Positions 52,090-64,000 of a DNA stretch of 64,000 nucleotides are shown here, piece after piece. The stretch covers positions 1 to 64,000 of the forward strand of contig NZ_BJDZ01000012.1 in assembly GCF_005405405.1 (NCBI RefSeq), given 5' to 3'. This stretch comes from Lactiplantibacillus plajomi (GTDB lineage Bacteria; Bacillota; Bacilli; Lactobacillales; Lactobacillaceae). A model generated the notes under the pieces. It worked only from the letters and a program-made list of their open reading frames with translations. It was not told where the DNA came from and searched no databases. Both the position numbers and the translations under genes were made by a program. Each line of letters starts with the position of its first letter. Within the stretch, counting starts at the first letter, position 1.

Positions 52090-53010
52090 CTATTTACGAA
52101 TCGTTACCACGACGGCACGGTGCGGGTCGCGGCCCTCCGAAAAAGTGGTGACGTGGCGGTTATTCGCCAATTCCGCGTGAATCAACTTGCGCTCAAACGA
52201 CGGCATCGGGTCCAAAAAGACCTGCTTGCCAGTCGCAATCGCTTCACGGGCGGTACTTTCCGCTAACCGTTTCAAGGTCGCGGCCCGCCGTTCCCGGTAG
52301 TCGTCGACGTCCAACACGACGTTAACGTGCGAAGCGCCGTGATGATTCATATAAACTTGGGCTAAATCCTGCAAAGCGTTGATCGTACGCCCGTGCTTAC
52401 CAATCAGCAGCCCTTGCTTAGCCGTATCGAAATTCAGGGTCGCGTGGCGATTGCCGAAGTCGACGTCTAGGTCCGCAACGATACCGAGCTGCTTAACGAT
52501 TTCTAACAAGTACGCACTGAGATCGCGAACCGCTTGTTCGTTAGCCGCTTGCCGGGCCGCAATTTCTTGCGGTGAGCGCACCGGAATGGCTTGGTCAGCT
52601 GTCCGTGCGGGCTGATCCGCCTTTTTAGCCGATTTTATGGTTGCGGACTTTGCAGCCTTGGTCGCCTTAGCGGCCGGCGACTGCTTAGCCACGGCCGGCT
52701 TTTTCGGTGCGGCCGTCGTTTTAATCCCGGCCTGCGTCTGAATAACCGCCGCCGGCTTCACTTTTGGTGCGGGCGTCACTTTCAACTGTGGCTGAACGGT
52801 CACTTTTGGTGCCGCCGGTTTCTTCGGCGCTGGCGCTGCGGAGGCTGGCACCGCCGTTAACTTAACTTGGGCGGGTTTCTTACCCAGTCCCAAAAAGCCC
52901 TTCTTCGGTTCCGCAACCACGTCAATCGTGACCTGGTCACGCGTCACTTGCATGGCTTTTAAGCCGGCCGCGATGGCGGCTTCGACGGTATTACCTTCAA
53001 ATACTGTCAT
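52090..53010 (-). CDS. jag: Jag/KhpB RNA-binding protein
   Basis: RNA-binding protein of 306 residues (KhpB/EloR), which affects cell elongation in streptococci and lactobacilli. The N-terminal Jag_N domain (MTVFEGNTVEAAIAAGLKAM) ends in KKGFLGLGKK. A long Ala/Pro/Lys-rich linker (~55-165) follows, then a KH domain (GLLIGKHGRTINALQDLAQVY) and an R3H domain (ERKLIHAELANNRHVTTFSEG). The ATG at 53010 follows GAGGAGG. The linker is longer and more repetitive than the two folded domains need. Confidence 0.93.
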   Translation of the reverse strand: MTVFEGNTVEAAIAAGLKAMQVTRDQVTIDVVAEPKKGFLGLGKKPAQVKLTAVPASAAPAPKKPAAPKVTVQPQLKVTPAPKVKPAAVIQTQAGIKTTAAPKKPAVAKQSPAAKATKAAKSATIKSAKKADQPARTADQAIPVRSPQEIAARQAANEQAVRDLSAYLLEIVKQLGIVADLDVDFGNRHATLNFDTAKQGLLIGKHGRTINALQDLAQVYMNHHGASHVNVVLDVDDYRERRAATLKRLAESTAREAIATGKQVFLDPMPSFERKLIHAELANNRHVTTFSEGRDPHRAVVVTIRK

Positions 53011-53189
53011 TCGTGTTTCCTCCTCATAAAAAATACCTGCGTCCATTATAGCATTTCAGCACGACTGCCGGTGAAGAAGGTTGACCGGGGTTAAGCATAT
53101 TAATTAGGGTTGATGCTCAAATTCGTTTTTGACCATCTAGTAAACATCACTGCAAAGATTGGGCGTTGGTCCTTCAAAAGGAACCCACA

Positions 53190-53214
53190 AAAAAGACCCA
53201 CCGCATGGCAGGTC
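53190..53214 (-). terminator. Terminator of the rnpA-yidC transcript
   Basis: An 8-bp stem (53195-53202 with 53207-53214) with two G-U pairs in the minus transcript, followed by six U, ten bases beyond the yidC stop. Confidence 0.65.
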
Positions 53215-53223
53215 CATTTGTAT

Positions 53224-54057
53224 TTAACGTTTGTGATTGCGAATCGCACGTTTTCTAGCTTTTTCAAGTGCTTTCTTACGATCACGTTCCGCTTGCTTCT
53301 TTTCCGCCCGTTCGCGATTGATCTTGAATGGGTTTTGTAATAACAAGGTTTGTCCAACTTGGAACGCGTTGGAAATTACCCAGTAGAGGGATAACGCGGA
53401 TGGGACGTTGATGGCCGTAATTAAAATTACGATCGGCATCAAGTACGTCATCGAAGTGGTCATCCCGTTGGTTTCCGGTTGTGACTTCATCGCTAACCAC
53501 GAACTTGCGAACGTGAACAGCGCGGCCAGAATCGGTAACACGTAGTACGGGTCCTTGCTCCCTAATTGGAGCCAGAGGAACGTTCCGCTCTTCAAGACTT
53601 GCGTCCGCCAGATGGCTTGGTACAACGCAATCAGGATTGGCAATTGAACGAGTAATGGCAACATGCTGGCCATTGGATGAACGCCGTGCTTAGCGTACAG
53701 TTGCTTCATCTCGGCCTGCAACTTTTGCTGAGTTTCCATATCGCGTGACGAATACTTTTTCTGAATCGCCTTTAACTGCGGTTGGATCTCTTGCATGGCG
53801 ACCATGTTACGCGTCTGGAAGATCATTAACGGTAAGATAATGATCCGGATAATCAACGTAAAGAGGATAATCCCCATACCGTAACTTTGGCCAAATAAGT
53901 TTGATAACCAAATAATCGCCCGTGAGAAGTTCAAGATGATCAAGCCATCCCAAAAGCCGGTGCTATTCTCCGTAATCGGCGCATTACTACATCCGGTTAA
54001 CACTAGTGCGATGGCTAGTACGGCCAGCATTGCCAGTATTTTTTTGTACTTTTTCAA
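53224..54057 (-). CDS. yidC: Membrane protein insertase YidC/OxaA1
   Basis: Inserts and folds membrane proteins, with or without SecYEG. The 277-residue precursor has a lipoprotein signal with lipobox LVLTGC, the five-helix 60KD_IMP domain with the hydrophilic-groove Arg region near IIRIIILPLMIF, and a basic C-terminal tail (RKKALEKARKRA) that binds ribosomes. The start is TTG at 54057 behind GTGAGGACATTCG, 15 bases after rnpA. Confidence 0.95.
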   Translation of the reverse strand: MKKYKKILAMLAVLAIALVLTGCSNAPITENSTGFWDGLIILNFSRAIIWLSNLFGQSYGMGIILFTLIIRIIILPLMIFQTRNMVAMQEIQPQLKAIQKKYSSRDMETQQKLQAEMKQLYAKHGVHPMASMLPLLVQLPILIALYQAIWRTQVLKSGTFLWLQLGSKDPYYVLPILAALFTFASSWLAMKSQPETNGMTTSMTYLMPIVILITAINVPSALSLYWVISNAFQVGQTLLLQNPFKINRERAEKKQAERDRKKALEKARKRAIRNHKR

Positions 54058-54072
54058 ACGAATGTCCTCACT

Positions 54073-54417
54073 TTAATCATTGTCCAGCAGGTGCGCTAGC
54101 TTTAGCGCATGGCTTAGATAAGCTTTGGTTTCGGCTTGCGACTTACCGGCAACGGTTGGTCGGGCAATGACGAGGAAGTCGGCATCTTGCTTAAGCTGCG
54201 GCTTTAACTCGGTGATTGATTGCCGAATCCGGCGTTTCACCCAATTACGTGCAACGGCGTTCCCAATCTTTTTACCGACTGAGATGCCCACGCGGAAATG
54301 GGGTTGCCCCGGTTTTTCCAAAACGTAAATGACAAATTGACGATTGGCATACGAGTTGCGGGTCTCAAAAACTTGTTGAAATTCAGTTTCCTTTTTTACC
54401 CGATATGATTTTCGCAT
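54073..54417 (-). CDS. rnpA: Ribonuclease P protein component
   Basis: Protein subunit of RNase P, which matures tRNA 5' ends. It has 114 residues, with RKSYRVKKETEFQQVFETR at the start and the RNR motif region GNAVARNWVKRRIRQ. The ATG follows GGAGATGGATT. It lies between rpmH and yidC as in most bacteria. Confidence 0.96.
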   Translation of the reverse strand: MRKSYRVKKETEFQQVFETRNSYANRQFVIYVLEKPGQPHFRVGISVGKKIGNAVARNWVKRRIRQSITELKPQLKQDADFLVIARPTVAGKSQAETKAYLSHALKLAHLLDND

Positions 54418-54468
54418 AATCCATCTCCATGTGTGCGCTCAAGCTAACCTGAGCGAATTGCTACACAA

Positions 54469-54506
54469 CTTTACAGCCCTAAACGCAACGGTCTAGGACT
54501 GTAAAG
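54469..54506 (-). terminator. Second hairpin between rpmH and rnpA
   Basis: A 13-bp stem with one mismatch (54469-54481 with 54494-54506), without a clear U-run, directly after the rpmH terminator. It may be an attenuator or processing site between rpmH and rnpA. Confidence 0.5.
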
Positions 54507-54530
54507 AAAAAGCCACTGATTATCAGTGGC
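54507..54530 (-). terminator. Terminator or attenuator behind rpmH
   Basis: A perfect 8-bp stem (54512-54519 with 54523-54530) with a three-base loop and five U, starting right after the rpmH stop codon. Confidence 0.75.
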
Positions 54531-54665
54531 CTATGCAGACAATACTTTTCTGCCTCGTTGGCGGCGACGAGCTAACACTTTACGGCCATTGCTGGTGCTC
54601 ATCCGTTTGCGGAAGCCATGTACACGTTGACGATGACGCTTCTTTGGTTGGTAAGTTCTCTTCAT
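54531..54665 (-). CDS. rpmH: 50S ribosomal protein L34
   Basis: Ribosomal protein of 44 residues, highly basic ([19 protein letters not shown]...), identical in layout to bacterial L34. The ATG at 54665 follows GGAGGTGTCATC. A longer open frame to 54749 lacks support, because L34 is always about 44-46 residues. Confidence 0.98.
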   Translation of the reverse strand: MKRTYQPKKRHRQRVHGFRKRMSTSNGRKVLARRRQRGRKVLSA

Positions 54666-54884
54666 GATGACACCTCCTTCTCCATAATGACATGAATCGG
54701 TACGATTTAAGTCGTTAGTTTCAAAACGCAGTCTAAATCCTAAACGCATTTCCTGACTACTATAGCATAGAATGCCAAATTTGAAAACAAAAAGTTAAAA
54801 TTTTCACCGCTAATACCGACCAGCTGATCGATTTATTTTGGGGGCAACGTTGGGGATGGTCCGCGAACAACTTTCCGGTATCCC

Positions 54885-55172
54885 CAAACTGTGAACAGGC
54901 TTTTGCACAGAATCACTGGTTGTGATTAAAGTTATCCACAGCCCCATTTTATCGTGTGCATAACTCTGAGATGCCTTGCTACGTTAGGCTTAATTTTAAA
55001 CTTAATTTTGTGGATAACTGGCAGCTTATGAAATTTCGGCTGACTTTTCGACAAGCTGTGATTATTTTAAAAACAGCCTGTGATTTATTCTAACTTCAGT
55101 TGTCCACCTGTGGAAAACTCAATACGTTCATGCTAAAATAGAATTACGTTTTTTAAGAAAAGGGGTATCCAC
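54885..55172. other. oriC: oriC, part upstream of dnaA (DnaA box cluster)
   Basis: DnaA boxes: TTATCCACA (54932-54940), TGTGCATAA (54955-54963, reverse) and TGTGGATAA (55009-55017, reverse) are perfect matches to TTATNCACA. TGTGATTAA (54921-54929) has one mismatch, and TTGTCCACC/TGTGGAAAA near 55100-55118 are weaker. AT-rich DNA surrounds them. The dnaA promoter must also lie here, so DnaA likely represses its own gene. Confidence 0.85.
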
Positions 55173-56534
55173 GTGCTGGAACGTAATGACTTATGGAATC
55201 TCATTAAGTTCTCCATGGAACAGGATCTGTCCAAGATCACGTTCCAAACGTTTGTCGAACCCGCGAAACCACTCCAGCTCGATAACTCCCAAATGACGAT
55301 CGAAGTGCCAACTAATTTACACCGCGATTATTGGGAAAAGAACCTGGCTGCCAAATTTACGGACCTCGCAATGCAGGCAACCAACGAGCAAATTCGCCCG
55401 GTCATGATAACGGAAGAAGAACATCAGCAACTTACGAAAGATTCGCAAGTGACTACCGGTAACGTTGCGGCTGGTCAATCCGCCAACGCAACTACCCCCA
55501 CATTTATGCGGGAAACGAAACTCAACCCGAAATATACGTTCGATACTTTCGTGATCGGCAAGGGCAACCAAATGGCCCACGCCGCCGCGTTAGTGGTGTC
55601 GGAAGAACCCGGCTCCATGTATAATCCGTTGTTTTTCTATGGGGGCGTTGGTCTGGGCAAAACCCACCTAATGCACGCTATCGGTAACAAATTATTAGAA
55701 TCGGACCCGACGCGTAACGTCAAGTACGTGACCAGCGAGTCCTTTACCAACGAACTGATCAATGCGATCCAAACTAAAAAACAAGAAGCGTTTCGGGAAG
55801 AGTACCGTAACGTCGACTTGCTTTTGGTCGATGATATTCAGTTCTTTGCTAACAAGGAAGCCACTCAAGAAGAGTTCTTCCATACGTTTAACGCTTTATA
55901 TGAAGAGAACAAGCAAATCGTCTTAACGTCCGACCGCTTGCCGAACGAAATTCCGCAACTGCAAGACCGACTCGTATCACGGTTCAAATGGGGCTTATCC
56001 GTTGATATCACCCCACCAGACCTCGAAACCCGGATTGCAATTTTACGGAATAAAGCGGATCTGGAAGGCATTACCATTCCCGACGATACGTTAAGTTACA
56101 TCGCCGGCCAAATCGACTCCAACGTGCGTGAACTTGAGGGCGCCCTTGCCCGGGTTCAGGCTTATTCGCGCCTTAATAACTCACCAATCACCACGAGTTT
56201 AGTGGCCGATGCTTTGAAAAGCCTACACCTTAACTCGAAGCTATCCGAAGTCTCGATTCCGGTCATTCAGGAAAAGGTCGCTAAGTATTTCCACGTGACC
56301 GTGGCGGAACTTAAGGGGAAGAAACGGAATAAACAAATCGTGATCCCGCGCCAAATCGCCATGTACCTATCACGCGAACTGACCGACAGTTCACTACCGC
56401 GAATCGGTAACGAATTCGGCGGGAAGGATCATACGACCGTTATTCACGCCTATGATAAGATTGAAGCGGCCCTTAAAACCGACACCGAGATGCAAAAATC
56501 AGTTGGTGATTTGAAGGGGCAGCTCAAAGCCTAA
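55173..56534 (+). CDS. dnaA: Chromosomal replication initiator DnaA
   Basis: Initiator ATPase of 453 residues that opens oriC. Domain I (1-80) is followed by a short variable linker, then the AAA+ domain III with Walker [11 protein letters not shown] and Walker [11 protein letters not shown], and domain IV with the DnaA signature [15 protein letters not shown]. The start is GTG at 55173 behind AAAAGGGG. DnaA boxes lie on both sides of the gene. Confidence 0.99.
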   Translation: MLERNDLWNLIKFSMEQDLSKITFQTFVEPAKPLQLDNSQMTIEVPTNLHRDYWEKNLAAKFTDLAMQATNEQIRPVMITEEEHQQLTKDSQVTTGNVAAGQSANATTPTFMRETKLNPKYTFDTFVIGKGNQMAHAAALVVSEEPGSMYNPLFFYGGVGLGKTHLMHAIGNKLLESDPTRNVKYVTSESFTNELINAIQTKKQEAFREEYRNVDLLLVDDIQFFANKEATQEEFFHTFNALYEENKQIVLTSDRLPNEIPQLQDRLVSRFKWGLSVDITPPDLETRIAILRNKADLEGITIPDDTLSYIAGQIDSNVRELEGALARVQAYSRLNNSPITTSLVADALKSLHLNSKLSEVSIPVIQEKVAKYFHVTVAELKGKKRNKQIVIPRQIAMYLSRELTDSSLPRIGNEFGGKDHTTVIHAYDKIEAALKTDTEMQKSVGDLKGQLKA

Positions 56535-56655
56535 TGTGGATAAAAATGAATAAGTTGCTAAATTGTCCACAAGTTATGCACATGTGGACAATTCAAGTCA
56601 GACAGGCTTTTTGCAAACTTTTCCACAATATCCACCGCACTACTAGTACTACGAA
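56535..56655. other. oriC: oriC, part between dnaA and dnaN, with DnaA-trio-like unwinding element
   Basis: Perfect DnaA boxes lie at 56535-56543 (TGTGGATAA, reverse, overlapping the end of dnaA's stop region) and 56574-56582 (TTATGCACA). One-mismatch boxes lie at 56563-56571, 56583-56591 and 56619-56627. After the last box comes a short GC-rich stretch and CTACTAGTACTA (56640-56651), whose other strand reads as 3'-GAT-GAT-CAT-GAT, the DnaA-trio pattern of the Bacillus subtilis unwinding element. AT-rich DNA follows. Confidence 0.8.
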
Positions 56656-56710
56656 CTTTAATTACTAATCTATATTTAACCGCACCGTTACTAGAAGAGA
56701 GGATCAACTT

Positions 56711-57850
56711 ATGAAATTCACGATCAACCGATCAGCATTCATTAAAGAATTAAACAACGTCCAACGGGCAATTTCTTCTAAAACCACGATTCCAATTTTA
56801 ACTGGTTTAAAGCTAGACGTTGCTAGTGACGCCATTACCTTAACCGGTAGTGACGCCGATATTTCAATTGAAACCACGATTCCAGCTGTCGACGACAACA
56901 ATACGTTAGTCGTGGAAGCGGAAGGCTCCATCGTCTTACCCGCACGTTTCTTCAGCGAAATCGTTAAGAAATTACCTGAAGATACCATGACGGTCAACGT
57001 TGAAGACGGCTTTCAAACCCAGATCACCTCGGGGGCCGCGTCCTTTACGATCAACGGCTTAGATCCGGAAAACTACCCGCACCTACCCGAAATTGATACG
57101 ACCAACACCGTGACCCTAGCCGGCGACGTCTTTAAAGAATTGATCGGTCAAACGGTTATCGCCGTTTCAACCCAGGAAAGCCGGCCGATTCTGACCGGGG
57201 TCCACTTTATTTTGAAGGACGGCGAATTTTTAGCCGTTGCAACCGATTCACACCGCTTAAGTCAACGTAAAATTAAGTTACCGGAAGCTAATAACGCCGA
57301 TTATGACGTGATTATTCCGGGGAAAAGCTTAACCGAACTTTCCCGGATGATCGGTGACAACAACCCCGACGTTCAGATGCGCTTATCCGAAAACCAAGTG
57401 TTGTTCGTGTTGGGTAACACTTCGTTTTATTCCCGCTTACTGGAGGGGAACTATCCCGATACATCGCGCTTGATTCCAAAAGAATCGAGTACAACCGTGG
57501 AAATCGAAGCGCCGGCGCTCTCCGCTGCAATTGAACGGGCATCATTACTGTCACACGAAAGCCGCAATAACGTGGTTCGGTTCTCGGTCAACCCAAGTGA
57601 TAAGACGGTGACGATTTTTGGGAACTCGCCGGACGTCGGTGAAGTCACCGAACAGTTGCAACCAGCCGAATTAACCGGTGATGAACTGGAAATTTCGTTT
57701 AACCCGGACTACATGAAGGAAGCCTTACGTTCGTTCGGCCAAGCCATGATTCGGATTTCGTTCACGATGGCGTTACGACCATTTACGTTGGTCCCAACCG
57801 AAGACGGCGAAAACTTTATTCAGTTGATCACGCCGGTACGGACTTTTTAA
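56711..57850 (+). CDS. dnaN: DNA polymerase III subunit beta (sliding clamp)
   Basis: Sliding clamp of 379 residues with the three repeated clamp domains; NRSAFIKELNNVQRAIS starts the first and the C-terminus ends with the conserved QLITPVRTF. It holds polymerase on DNA and serves as docking platform. The ATG follows AGAGAGGATCAACTT. Confidence 0.99.
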   Translation: MKFTINRSAFIKELNNVQRAISSKTTIPILTGLKLDVASDAITLTGSDADISIETTIPAVDDNNTLVVEAEGSIVLPARFFSEIVKKLPEDTMTVNVEDGFQTQITSGAASFTINGLDPENYPHLPEIDTTNTVTLAGDVFKELIGQTVIAVSTQESRPILTGVHFILKDGEFLAVATDSHRLSQRKIKLPEANNADYDVIIPGKSLTELSRMIGDNNPDVQMRLSENQVLFVLGNTSFYSRLLEGNYPDTSRLIPKESSTTVEIEAPALSAAIERASLLSHESRNNVVRFSVNPSDKTVTIFGNSPDVGEVTEQLQPAELTGDELEISFNPDYMKEALRSFGQAMIRISFTMALRPFTLVPTEDGENFIQLITPVRTF

Positions 57851-57879
57851 GCACTGAATAAATATCCAAATTCAAGTAA

Positions 57880-57916
57880 AGCCCCGTCATTTCAAGCTGA
57901 AATGACGGGGCTTTTT
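57880..57916 (+). terminator. Terminator of dnaN
   Basis: A perfect 15-bp stem (57880-57894 with 57898-57912) with a three-base loop and a T-run, 30 bases beyond the stop codon. Confidence 0.9.
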
Positions 57917-58317
57917 AACGCGTGTAAGTAATGCTAAGGCCATGGGCAGCACGCTTTTTAACAGTGCTGTAACTATTGAAGTTCGTGTAAATGCATAAAC
58001 TAGTCGTTACGGAAATCGGCTGATTATGGATCGGGTGACGGATTGTTAGGTTGAAGGGCGGGCGTTACCCCTGAATTTTGCGGTAAAAAATCACGGAACT
58101 TTTAGCAAAAACGCAAAATTCGGGAATTTTAGCAAATTTACCCCCGGGTTAGTACCCCGACATTAAAATGGCTTAAATCGGCTTAAAATGGCTCTGAGCA
58201 CGGTTACAAATTGAATTTTCATGAAAAAACAAGTATAATATAACCTGTTGAAGCGTGTCTTTTGACGCGTTAATAGATGCTCGATAGCTTGTGAGGAAAG
58301 GTTAGGCAGGTGACATT
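57917..58317. other. Intergenic region between dnaN and yaaA
   Basis: About 400 bases without a credible gene. It contains three tandem 10-base units of TTAAAATGGC type (58163-58192), two copies of TTTTAGCAAA near 58100-58135, and the promoter of the yaaA-recF-gyrB-gyrA cluster (58211-58239). A DNA-bending or initiation-control role of the 10-base repeats is conceivable. Confidence 0.5.
58211..58239 (+). promoter_or_regulatory. Promoter of the yaaA-recF-gyrB-gyrA cluster
   Basis: TTGAAT (58211-58216) and a perfect TATAAT (58234-58239) are exactly 17 bases apart, 78 bases before the yaaA start. Confidence 0.8.
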
Positions 58318-58551
58318 GTGAAACAGCCAGTAGATATCAGAACGTCCTACATCACGTTAGGACAGCTTCTGAAAGAAACGGCCATCATTGGATCGGGTGG
58401 TCAAGCAAAGTGGTTCTTAAAAGAAACGACCGTTCTCGTGAATGGTGAACCAGATGATCGGCGGGGTCGTAAACTTTATCCGGGCGACACGATTGAAGTT
58501 GCGGACAACGGATCATTTTTTATTCGCTCGGAACAAGAAACGACTGATTAG
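58318..58551 (+). CDS. yaaA: S4-domain RNA-binding protein YaaA
   Basis: Protein of 77 residues with an S4 RNA-binding fold (ITLGQLLKETAIIGSGGQAKWFLKE, VLVNGEPDDRRGRKLYPGDTI). It is conserved between dnaN and recF in Firmicutes; some relatives are linked to ribosome assembly. The start is GTG at 58318, with AGGTGA upstream. Its stop codon abuts the recF ATG. Confidence 0.93.
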   Translation: MKQPVDIRTSYITLGQLLKETAIIGSGGQAKWFLKETTVLVNGEPDDRRGRKLYPGDTIEVADNGSFFIRSEQETTD

Positions 58552-61619
<3,068 letters not shown>

Positions 61620-61685
61620 TCACGTGCTGACTAACGGCTTGCGCTTTAACAAACAACAACGGCAGTCAAGAAGGAGGACACTACT

Positions 61686-64000
61686 TTGGCTGATTCAGAT
61701 TTATCGAACAATCGAATAACAGACGTGAACCTCTCCAAGACCATGCGGACGTCATTTTTAAGCTACGCAATGAGTGTTATCGTTGCGCGGGCGTTACCGG
61801 ATGTGCGGGATGGTTTAAAGCCAGTTCACCGCCGGATTCTTTACGGCATGAGCGAACTCGGGGTCACTCCGGACAAACCTTATAAGAAGTCTGCCCGGAT
61901 CGTCGGCGACGTCATGGGGAAGTACCATCCCCACGGTGACTCCGCAATTTACGAATCAATGGTACGGATGGCCCAGGACTTTAGTTACCGGTACATGTTA
62001 GTTGACGGTCACGGGAACTTCGGGTCGGTCGACGGTGATGGTGCCGCGGCGATGCGGTATACCGAAGCCCGGATGAGTAAGATCGCGGTTGAAATGTTAC
62101 GTGATATTAATAAAGACACGGTTGATTGGCAACCCAACTACGACGATACCGAACGGGAACCCGAAGTTTTACCAGCGCGCTTCCCGAACCTGCTCGTTAA
62201 CGGGGCAACTGGGATCGCCGTTGGGATGACGACCAACATTCCGCCGCATAACTTGTCCGAAGTTATTTCGGCCATTCACATGCTGATGGATAATCCGGAC
62301 GCAACGACGACCGACTTGATGGAAGTCTTACCCGGTCCCGATTTTCCAACCGGTGGGATCGTGATGGGGAAGTCCGGGATTCGCCGGGCTTACGAGACCG
62401 GTCGCGGTAACATTATCGTCCGCGCTAAGGTCGATATCAAAGAAGAAAAGAACGGCAAACAGCGGATCATCGTTAACGAGTTACCGTACATGGTCAACAA
62501 GGCGAAGCTGATCGAACGGATCGCCTCGTTAGCCCGTGATAAGGAAATCGAAGGGATTACCGACATCAACGATGAAAGTGACCGCGAAGGGATGCGGGTC
62601 GTGATTGACGTGCGGCGCGATGCGAGTGCTTCGGTGATCTTAAACAACCTTTACAAGATGACCCTGATGCAGACCAACTTTGGCTTCAACATGTTAGCCA
62701 TCGTTAAGGGTGCGCCGAAAGTGTTGAGCTTGAAGCAAATCTTGACGTACTACTTGGAACACCAAGAAGACGTGATTCGCCGGCGGACACAATTCGACTT
62801 GAAGAAGGCCCAAGCACGGGCCCACATTCTAGAAGGGTTGCGCATCGCGCTCGATCACATTGACGAAATTATTCGGATCATTCGCCAGTCGCAAACTAGC
62901 GAAATCGCGAAGAACCAGTTAATGGACAATTTCGGCCTATCTGATAAGCAGGCCCAAGCAATCTTGGACATGCGATTAGTGCGGTTGACTGGTTTGGAAC
63001 GTGAAAAGATCGAGAGTGAATACCAAGACCTCTTGAAGGCCATCGCTGACTACAAGGCCATCTTGGCTAGTCGGGAACGGATTAACCAAATTATTTACGA
63101 AGAATTGCTTGAGATTCAACGTAAATTTGGCGACCCGCGCCGGACCGAGTTGATGGTCGGGGAAGTCCTGAGTATTGAAGACGAAGACTTGATCGAAGAA
63201 GAAGAAGTTGCGGTCACGCTGACCCATAACGGCTACATTAAGCGGCTCCCAACGACTGAATTTAAGTCGCAACACCGTGGTGGTCGCGGTATTCAAGGGA
63301 TGGACGTGCACGATGACGACTTCATCGAACACTTACTGACCACGTCGACCCACGACGTGCTGCTATTCTTTACCAACGCTGGTAAAGTTTACCGGATGAA
63401 GGCTTACGAGATTCCGGAATACGGCCGAACGGCGAAGGGAATTCCGGTCATCAACTTACTGGGTGTTAACTCCGGCGAAAAGATTCAGGCGGTGGTTAAC
63501 GTTTCCGGTAAGGCGGATGATACTGACAAGTACCTGTTCTTTACGACCGTTAACGGGGTCGTTAAGCGGACGCCGGTTCAAGAATTCGCCAACATTCGTA
63601 GTAACGGGTTGAAGGCCATTACGTTGAAGGACGGCGATGAACTGATCGGTGTGCGGATTACCGATGGCGACCAAAACGTCATTATCGGGACCCACGATGG
63701 TTACGCGGTCAGCTTCCAAGAAGAAGCCGTTCGTTCAATGGGCCGGACCGCAACCGGGGTCCGCGGGATTCGGTTACGGGATAACGACTTCGTAATCGGT
63801 TTTGATGTCCTGAAACCGGACAGTAAGGTCTTTGTTATCACCGAAAAGGGTTACGGCAAACAAACGCCGGCCGCGGAATACCCGATTAAGGGCCGTGGCG
63901 GTAAGGGAATCAAGACCGCTAACGTGACCGACAAGAACGGGCATTTAGCTGGGTTGACGACCGTTACCGGCGATGAAGACATCATGGTCATGACGGACCA
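61686..64000 (+). CDS. gyrA: DNA gyrase subunit A, 3' end beyond the window
   Basis: Cleavage-rejoining subunit of gyrase; 771 codons are visible and the gene runs off the right edge before a stop. It starts at TTG (61686) eight bases behind GGAGG, 66 bases after gyrB. The N-terminal part is standard ([29 protein letters not shown]), the active-site Tyr is in [11 protein letters not shown], and the quinolone region [11 protein letters not shown] has the Ser and Glu of susceptible enzymes. The GyrA box in the C-terminal wrapping domain reads QHRGGRG, with His where Arg or Lys is usual. Confidence 0.98.
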   Translation, partial: MADSDLSNNRITDVNLSKTMRTSFLSYAMSVIVARALPDVRDGLKPVHRRILYGMSELGVTPDKPYKKSARIVGDVMGKYHPHGDSAIYESMVRMAQDFSYRYMLVDGHGNFGSVDGDGAAAMRYTEARMSKIAVEMLRDINKDTVDWQPNYDDTEREPEVLPARFPNLLVNGATGIAVGMTTNIPPHNLSEVISAIHMLMDNPDATTTDLMEVLPGPDFPTGGIVMGKSGIRRAYETGRGNIIVRAKVDIKEEKNGKQRIIVNELPYMVNKAKLIERIASLARDKEIEGITDINDESDREGMRVVIDVRRDASASVILNNLYKMTLMQTNFGFNMLAIVKGAPKVLSLKQILTYYLEHQEDVIRRRTQFDLKKAQARAHILEGLRIALDHIDEIIRIIRQSQTSEIAKNQLMDNFGLSDKQAQAILDMRLVRLTGLEREKIESEYQDLLKAIADYKAILASRERINQIIYEELLEIQRKFGDPRRTELMVGEVLSIEDEDLIEEEEVAVTLTHNGYIKRLPTTEFKSQHRGGRGIQGMDVHDDDFIEHLLTTSTHDVLLFFTNAGKVYRMKAYEIPEYGRTAKGIPVINLLGVNSGEKIQAVVNVSGKADDTDKYLFFTTVNGVVKRTPVQEFANIRSNGLKAITLKDGDELIGVRITDGDQNVIIGTHDGYAVSFQEEAVRSMGRTATGVRGIRLRDNDFVIGFDVLKPDSKVFVITEKGYGKQTPAAEYPIKGRGGKGIKTANVTDKNGHLAGLTTVTGDEDIMVMTD

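Noticed and set aside
54666-54749. N-terminal extension of L34
   Set aside because: An upstream in-frame ATG exists, but L34 has a fixed short length and the GGAGG site marks the ATG at 54665.

Overview
The window spans a replication origin and its left flank from a member of the Lactobacillaceae. The order rpmH-rnpA-yidC-jag-mnmE-mnmG lies on one side of dnaA-dnaN-yaaA-recF-gyrB-gyrA. The bifunctional aldehyde/alcohol dehydrogenase, the PadR/phenolic acid decarboxylase pair, an LPxTG protein and cre-type CcpA sites all fit a heterofermentative, plant- or food-associated lactobacillus (Levilactobacillus or a relative). The genus is inference. Genes left of the origin are mostly on the minus strand and those to the right on the plus strand, so transcription runs mostly away from oriC (about 54.9-56.7 kb). 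The window opens with the 5' end of a 16S rRNA gene on the minus strand and ends inside gyrA.

0.5-28 kb is the striking part: a carbohydrate locus that fits intracellular breakdown of N-glycan- or yeast-mannan-type mannosides. It contains GH125 exo-alpha-1,6-mannosidase, GH38 alpha-mannosidase, a ROK kinase and an atypical GH1 enzyme in one operon. A GntR regulator and a GH92 alpha-mannosidase are divergent from it. Further along are an MsmK-type ATPase, a lipoprotein and two permeases of an LplB/NgtP-like importer, a GH13 alpha-1,6-glucosidase, a YesL-like protein, two YesM-like sensor kinases, a second ROK (fructo/mannokinase) kinase and a GH20 hexosaminidase. No glycosidase has a signal peptide, so oligosaccharides must be imported and then trimmed inside the cell. 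A near-palindrome of the TGATATATCA type and cre-like boxes recur at the promoters and suggest GntR plus CcpA control. The only YesN-like response regulator is split by an in-frame amber codon.

28-45 kb is mixed: a YitT-like protein, a frameshifted metallo-beta-lactamase-fold gene, an AraC regulator, a heterodimeric ABC exporter, a second GntR paralogue with a PucR/CdaR-type regulator, a serine hydrolase with SH3-like repeats, adhE behind a Rex box, usp, padR/padA with a perfect 20-bp operator, a nonsense-interrupted S41 peptidase lipoprotein, and a hydratase. Two perfect parS sites lie here, at 34.4 and 44.1 kb. A T-box leader with no recognisable target gene sits at 45.3-45.6 kb.

45.6-64 kb is mostly the conserved origin region. 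It holds a GNAT protein, degV, a small XRE regulator with a lysine tail, lepB, mnmG, mnmE, jag, yidC, rnpA, rpmH, a two-part oriC with DnaA boxes on both sides of dnaA and a DnaA-trio-like element, then dnaA to gyrA. The rsmG-noc-parA-parB block that follows mnmG in Bacillus is not in this window.
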